Positions 60,938 to 64,000 of a DNA stretch of 64,000 nt are shown in pieces; position 1 is the first letter of the stretch; each line of letters starts with the position of its first letter. The position numbers were made by a program, and so were the translations under genes. The notes beneath the pieces were generated by a model, which had not been told where the DNA came from, did no database searches, and saw nothing but the letters and a program-made list of their open reading frames with translations. The stretch covers positions 124,001 through 188,000 of the forward strand of contig JAYUED010000001.1 in assembly GCA_043739385.1 (NCBI GenBank), in the 5' to 3' direction. Source of the DNA: Defluviibacillus sp043739385 (lineage in GTDB: Bacteria; Pseudomonadota; Gammaproteobacteria; Burkholderiales; Burkholderiaceae_C).

Positions 60938-62035
60938 ATGACTATCCTTCAAACCCTCATCCAAACTCGCATTCGCCAAGACATCCAGTCCATGCACGCC
61001 TACGCTGTGCAAGATGCGACAGGTATGGTCAAGCTCGATGCGATGGAAAATCCCCACACGTTGTCACCTGCCTTGCAGGCGGCGTTGGGGGCACGCCTCG
61101 GTGCCGTTGCCATTAACCGCTACCCCGGCCCGCGTGTGGATGATCTTAAGCGCGCCTTGATGGCCTATGCCGATGTGCCAGAAGGGTTTGATCTGATGCT
61201 GGGCAACGGCTCTGACGAGTTGATCTCGCTGCTGGCGCTGGCTTGCGATGTGCCCGGTGCGTCCATCCTCGCGCCCCTGCCGGGTTTTGTGATGTATGCA
61301 ATGAGTGCTGCATTGCAGGGTTTGACATTCCACGGCGTAGACCTCACACCTGATTTCGAGTTGGACTTGCCCGCAATGTTGACCGCAATTCGGCAGCACC
61401 AGCCTAGCATTGTTTACTTGGCCTATCCGAACAACCCCACGGCCAACCTGTGGGACGATTCTGCTATTGAAAGCATAGTTGAACTCCAAGGAAAGCAGGG
61501 CGGTTTGGTGGTGTTTGATGAAGCGTACCAACCCTTCGCCAGCCGCAGCTACGCCAGCCGAATGGCCCGTCATAGCCATGTACTGCTGATGCGCACCTTG
61601 AGCAAATTTGGCCTTGCTGGTGTGCGCCTGGGCTACATGATTGGTCCCAAGGCGTTGATTGCCGAGGTGGACAAGGTGCGCCCGCCTTACAACATCAGCG
61701 TACTGAACGCTGAATGCGCGCTGTTTGCACTGGAAAATTCTGAAGTTTTCTCAGCTCAAGCCCAGGATATACAAGCACAGCGCGCTATTATTTTAAAAGC
61801 GTTGGGTGCCCTGGCTCAGTCGGTTGAAGGTCTTGTATTCTGGAAAAGTGATGCCAATATGATTTTGGTACGTGTGCCCAACTCCGCCAAAACCTTTGAC
61901 GGAATGAAGGCACGCGGTATTCTTATCAAGAACGTTTCTAAAATGCACCCTTTGCTGGCCAATTGTTTGCGTTTGACTGTGGGTACTGCCGCAGAGAACA
62001 CACGCATGATGACGGCACTCCAAGAATCTCTCTAA
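60938..62035 (+). CDS. hisC: Histidinol-phosphate aminotransferase
   Basis: A PLP-dependent class II aminotransferase of about 365 residues. Substrate/PLP segments include MLGNGSDELISLLALA, YLAYPNNPTANLWD and VVFDEAYQPFA. The PLP lysine lies in MRTLSKFGLAGVRLGYMIG. The ATG at 60938 gives the family N-terminus; an upstream start at 60905 is unlikely. It follows hisD after about 90 bp and precedes hisB by 15 bp. Confidence 0.96.
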   Translation: MTILQTLIQTRIRQDIQSMHAYAVQDATGMVKLDAMENPHTLSPALQAALGARLGAVAINRYPGPRVDDLKRALMAYADVPEGFDLMLGNGSDELISLLALACDVPGASILAPLPGFVMYAMSAALQGLTFHGVDLTPDFELDLPAMLTAIRQHQPSIVYLAYPNNPTANLWDDSAIESIVELQGKQGGLVVFDEAYQPFASRSYASRMARHSHVLLMRTLSKFGLAGVRLGYMIGPKALIAEVDKVRPPYNISVLNAECALFALENSEVFSAQAQDIQAQRAIILKALGALAQSVEGLVFWKSDANMILVRVPNSAKTFDGMKARGILIKNVSKMHPLLANCLRLTVGTAAENTRMMTALQESL

Positions 62036-62050
62036 GTCCCCTACAGCCCC

Positions 62051-62677
62051 ATGAGCACATCCCCTATCAGCCTTGTTTCCAGCTTGCCCGATCGCATCGC
62101 CGAAGTTACCCGGCGTACGGCTGAAACCGTCATTACCGCCAAAATTAACCTGGACGGCACGGGTAAGTCCAACTTGGCAACCGGCATCGGTTTTTTTGAC
62201 CACATGCTGGATCAAATTGCCCGCCACGGCTTGATTGATCTGGATATCCACGCCGAAGGCGATTTGCACATTGACGGCCACCACACCGTGGAAGACGTGG
62301 GCATTACCCTGGGCCAAGCAATGGCCAAGGCGGTCGGCGACAAGAAAGGCCTGCGCCGCTACGGCCACGCCTACGTGCCGCTGGATGAAGCGTTGAGCCG
62401 CGTGGTGATCGATTTCTCTGGTCGTCCTGGATTGGTGATGAACATCCCTTTCACCAGCGGCATGATTGGCGCTTTTGACACCCAGTTGACGCACGAATTC
62501 TTTCAGGGCTTCGTCAACCATGCTGGCGTGAGTTTGCACATCGACAACTTGCGCGGCACCAACGCCCACCACCAGGCTGAAACCGTGTTCAAAGCCTTCG
62601 CCCGTGCCCTGCGCATGGCGCTGGAACTCGACCCGCGTGCGCTGGGCGTGATTCCTTCGACCAAAGGCTCACTGTGA
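62051..62677 (+). CDS. hisB: Imidazoleglycerol-phosphate dehydratase (monofunctional)
   Basis: The 208-residue enzyme dehydrates imidazoleglycerol phosphate. Manganese-binding histidine motifs are present: FFDHMLDQIARHG, GDLHIDGHHTVEDVGI and the second set FFQGFVNHAGVSLHI and NAHHQAETVFKAFARAL. It lacks the N-terminal histidinol-phosphatase domain of the enterobacterial fusion, so that phosphatase must be encoded elsewhere. Confidence 0.97.
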   Translation: MSTSPISLVSSLPDRIAEVTRRTAETVITAKINLDGTGKSNLATGIGFFDHMLDQIARHGLIDLDIHAEGDLHIDGHHTVEDVGITLGQAMAKAVGDKKGLRRYGHAYVPLDEALSRVVIDFSGRPGLVMNIPFTSGMIGAFDTQLTHEFFQGFVNHAGVSLHIDNLRGTNAHHQAETVFKAFARALRMALELDPRALGVIPSTKGSL

Positions 62678-62741
62678 GCTGTGTTTTGAATGAAATACAC
62701 GGCATGCACAGTATGCGCAAGATTGGTGAGCTGAGGAAGCT

Positions 62742-63407
62742 ATGAAAACAGTAGCGGTTGTCGATTACGGCATGGGCAATTTGCGTTCTGTGTCGCAGGC
62801 AGTTTTACATGTCGCAGCACAAAGTGGCTATGAGGTGATCGTCACAGCCCGTCCCGAAGACGTGCTCGCTGCAGAACGCATCGTGCTTCCTGGTCAAGGT
62901 GGTATGCGTGACTGTATGCGTGAGCTGGTTGATTCTGGCTTGAAAGAGGCCGTGCTCGACGCGGCACGCAACAAGCCGCTGATGGGCGTGTGCGTGGGGA
63001 TGCAAATGTTGCTCGACCACAGCGAAGAGCAAGACACCCGTGGTTTGGGTTTGATCCCTGGCATGGTTAAACGCTTTCAACTTGAGGGACAAATTCAGCC
63101 CGATGGCAGCCGCTACAAAGTGCCACAAATGGGTTGGAATCAGGTCTACCAAGCAGATACAGCTTTGCATGGTGTTGCTCGCCATCCGATTTGGGCGGGT
63201 GTGCCCGACGGTAGTTATTTCTATTTCGTTCACAGCTTCTACGCCCAACCGTCAGATATGCGCCACAGCGTAGGCGAGGCAGATTATGGCCAGCGCTTTA
63301 CAGCTGCCGTCGCACGCGATAATATTTTTGCTACCCAGTTTCACCCCGAAAAAAGTGCTGACCATGGATTGGCCCTGTACAAAAATTTCCTCCACTGGAA
63401 CCCTTAA
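62742..63407 (+). CDS. hisH: Imidazole glycerol phosphate synthase subunit HisH
   Basis: The glutaminase subunit (class I amidotransferase) that feeds ammonia to HisF. The nucleophile is C84 (LMGVCVGMQMLLDHS) and the His/Glu pair lies in FATQFHPEKSADHGL. 221 residues; VVDYGMGNLRSVSQAV is the conserved start. GAGGAAG precedes the ATG. A 64-bp gap separates it from hisB. Its partner hisF is beyond the window. Confidence 0.97.
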   Translation: MKTVAVVDYGMGNLRSVSQAVLHVAAQSGYEVIVTARPEDVLAAERIVLPGQGGMRDCMRELVDSGLKEAVLDAARNKPLMGVCVGMQMLLDHSEEQDTRGLGLIPGMVKRFQLEGQIQPDGSRYKVPQMGWNQVYQADTALHGVARHPIWAGVPDGSYFYFVHSFYAQPSDMRHSVGEADYGQRFTAAVARDNIFATQFHPEKSADHGLALYKNFLHWNP

Positions 63408-63469
63408 ACGTACCGCGGTTCATTTTCCTTTTTTCAACCCTTCCACCTTTCTCCGTTATTGACGGCACC

Positions 63470-64000
63470 ATGATTCTCATCCCCGCTATTGACTTAAAAG
63501 ACGGCCACTGCGTTCGATTGAAGCAGGGCGATATGGCCCAGTCCACCACCTTTGGCGAAGACCCCGCCGCCATGGCCCTCAAATGGGTGGCGGAAGGCGC
63601 ACGCCGTTTGCATTTGGTGGACTTAAACGGCGCTTTTGCAGGCAAACCGCAAAACTTCGCCGCCATCAAAGCCATTTTGAAAGCGGTGGGTGGTGATATT
63701 CCGGTGCAGCTAGGTGGCGGTATACGTGACTTGGACACCATTGAGAAGTACATCGATGGCGGCTTGCGCTACGTCATCATCGGGACCGCAGCGGTTAAAA
63801 ATCCTGGCTTTTTGAAAGATGCTTGCAGTGCCTTTGGTGGCCACATCATCGTTGGCCTGGACGCTAAGGACGGCAAAGTTGCGACTGACGGCTGGAGCAA
63901 ACTCACCGGCCATGAAGTCGTGGATCTGGCCAAAAAGTTTGAAGACTGGGGCGTGGAGTCCATCATTTACACGGACATTGGCCGCGACGGCATGTTGTCG
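63470..64000 (+). CDS. hisA: ProFAR isomerase HisA (cut by the window end)
   Basis: HisA isomerises ProFAR to PRFAR. 177 codons are present to the right edge without a stop. The N-terminal catalytic aspartate lies in ILIPAIDLKDGHCVRLKQGD, the phosphate-binding GG in VQLGGGIRDLDTIEKYI, and the second aspartate in IIYTDIGRDGML. About 70 C-terminal residues are expected beyond 64000. It continues the his operon after hisH. Confidence 0.96.
   Translation, partial: MILIPAIDLKDGHCVRLKQGDMAQSTTFGEDPAAMALKWVAEGARRLHLVDLNGAFAGKPQNFAAIKAILKAVGGDIPVQLGGGIRDLDTIEKYIDGGLRYVIIGTAAVKNPGFLKDACSAFGGHIIVGLDAKDGKVATDGWSKLTGHEVVDLAKKFEDWGVESIIYTDIGRDGMLS

Noticed and set aside
1..64000. CRISPR arrays, tRNA or rRNA genes, riboswitches
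   Set aside because: No regularly spaced repeats, cloverleaf-like genes or recognisable riboswitch cores were seen on reading the intergenic regions.

Overview
This window looks like a chromosomal segment of a betaproteobacterium of the order Burkholderiales, most likely Comamonadaceae (Rhodoferax-like). That placement is an inference from gene content and order: divergent mrcA/pilMNOPQ, aroK-aroB-dgt, gltB-gltD, an mla operon leading into murA and hisGDCBHA, a short-form HisG, and lysA-lptM divergent from cyaY. No tRNA, rRNA, CRISPR array, integrase or plasmid/phage module was seen.

Layout. 1-5.3 kb: end of resB, ccsA/ccsB, msrP-msrQ, lysA-lptM, cyaY. 5.3-7.7 kb: penicillin-binding protein 1A (minus strand). 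7.9-13.1 kb: pilMNOPQ, the type IV pilus alignment complex and secretin. 13.1-17.1 kb: two paralogous Ig-like lipoproteins inserted between pilQ and aroK in the same run of genes. 17.1-21.5 kb: aroK, aroB, dgt, a DUF1415 protein and a methyltransferase. 21.5-22.3 kb: a REP-associated tyrosine transposase with flanking repeats. 22.4-28.7 kb: gltB-gltD.

28.7-51.2 kb is an accessory catabolic island lying between gltD and mlaF. It encodes an outer-membrane DUF1302 protein, an anaerobic-type sulfatase maturase (radical SAM), an MFS carrier, a coniferyl-aldehyde-dehydrogenase-like enzyme, an acyl-CoA ligase, a 3-hydroxyacyl-CoA-type SDR, an acyl-CoA dehydrogenase, an SCP2-type thiolase, a crotonase, tartronate semialdehyde reductase, glyoxylate carboligase with a divergent LysR regulator, an alpha-methylacyl-CoA racemase, a small membrane protein, a GMC alcohol dehydrogenase, a Ser-type sulfatase and an AraC regulator. 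Read as a pathway: import a sulfate ester, remove sulfate, oxidise the alcohol to aldehyde and acid, activate it with CoA, then racemise and beta-oxidise; released glyoxylate could pass through Gcl and the reductase to glycerate.

The strongest new observation is a 35-bp bipartite element found upstream of three separate transcription units of this island (DUF1302-maturase, crotonase-to-MFS, sulfatase-to-racemase). In all three, a -10-like hexamer starts exactly 19 bp beyond the element and there is no good -35. The two GAC cores of the element lie 21 bp apart. This looks like an activator-dependent regulon, plausibly run by the AraC protein encoded at the island edge.

51.3-64 kb: mlaFEDACB (outer-membrane lipid asymmetry), an ABC-2 exporter pair, an IbaG/BolA protein, murA, and hisG-D-C-B-H with hisA cut by the window end. 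The remaining core genes are ordinary, tightly packed and mostly coupled by 1-4 bp start/stop overlaps.
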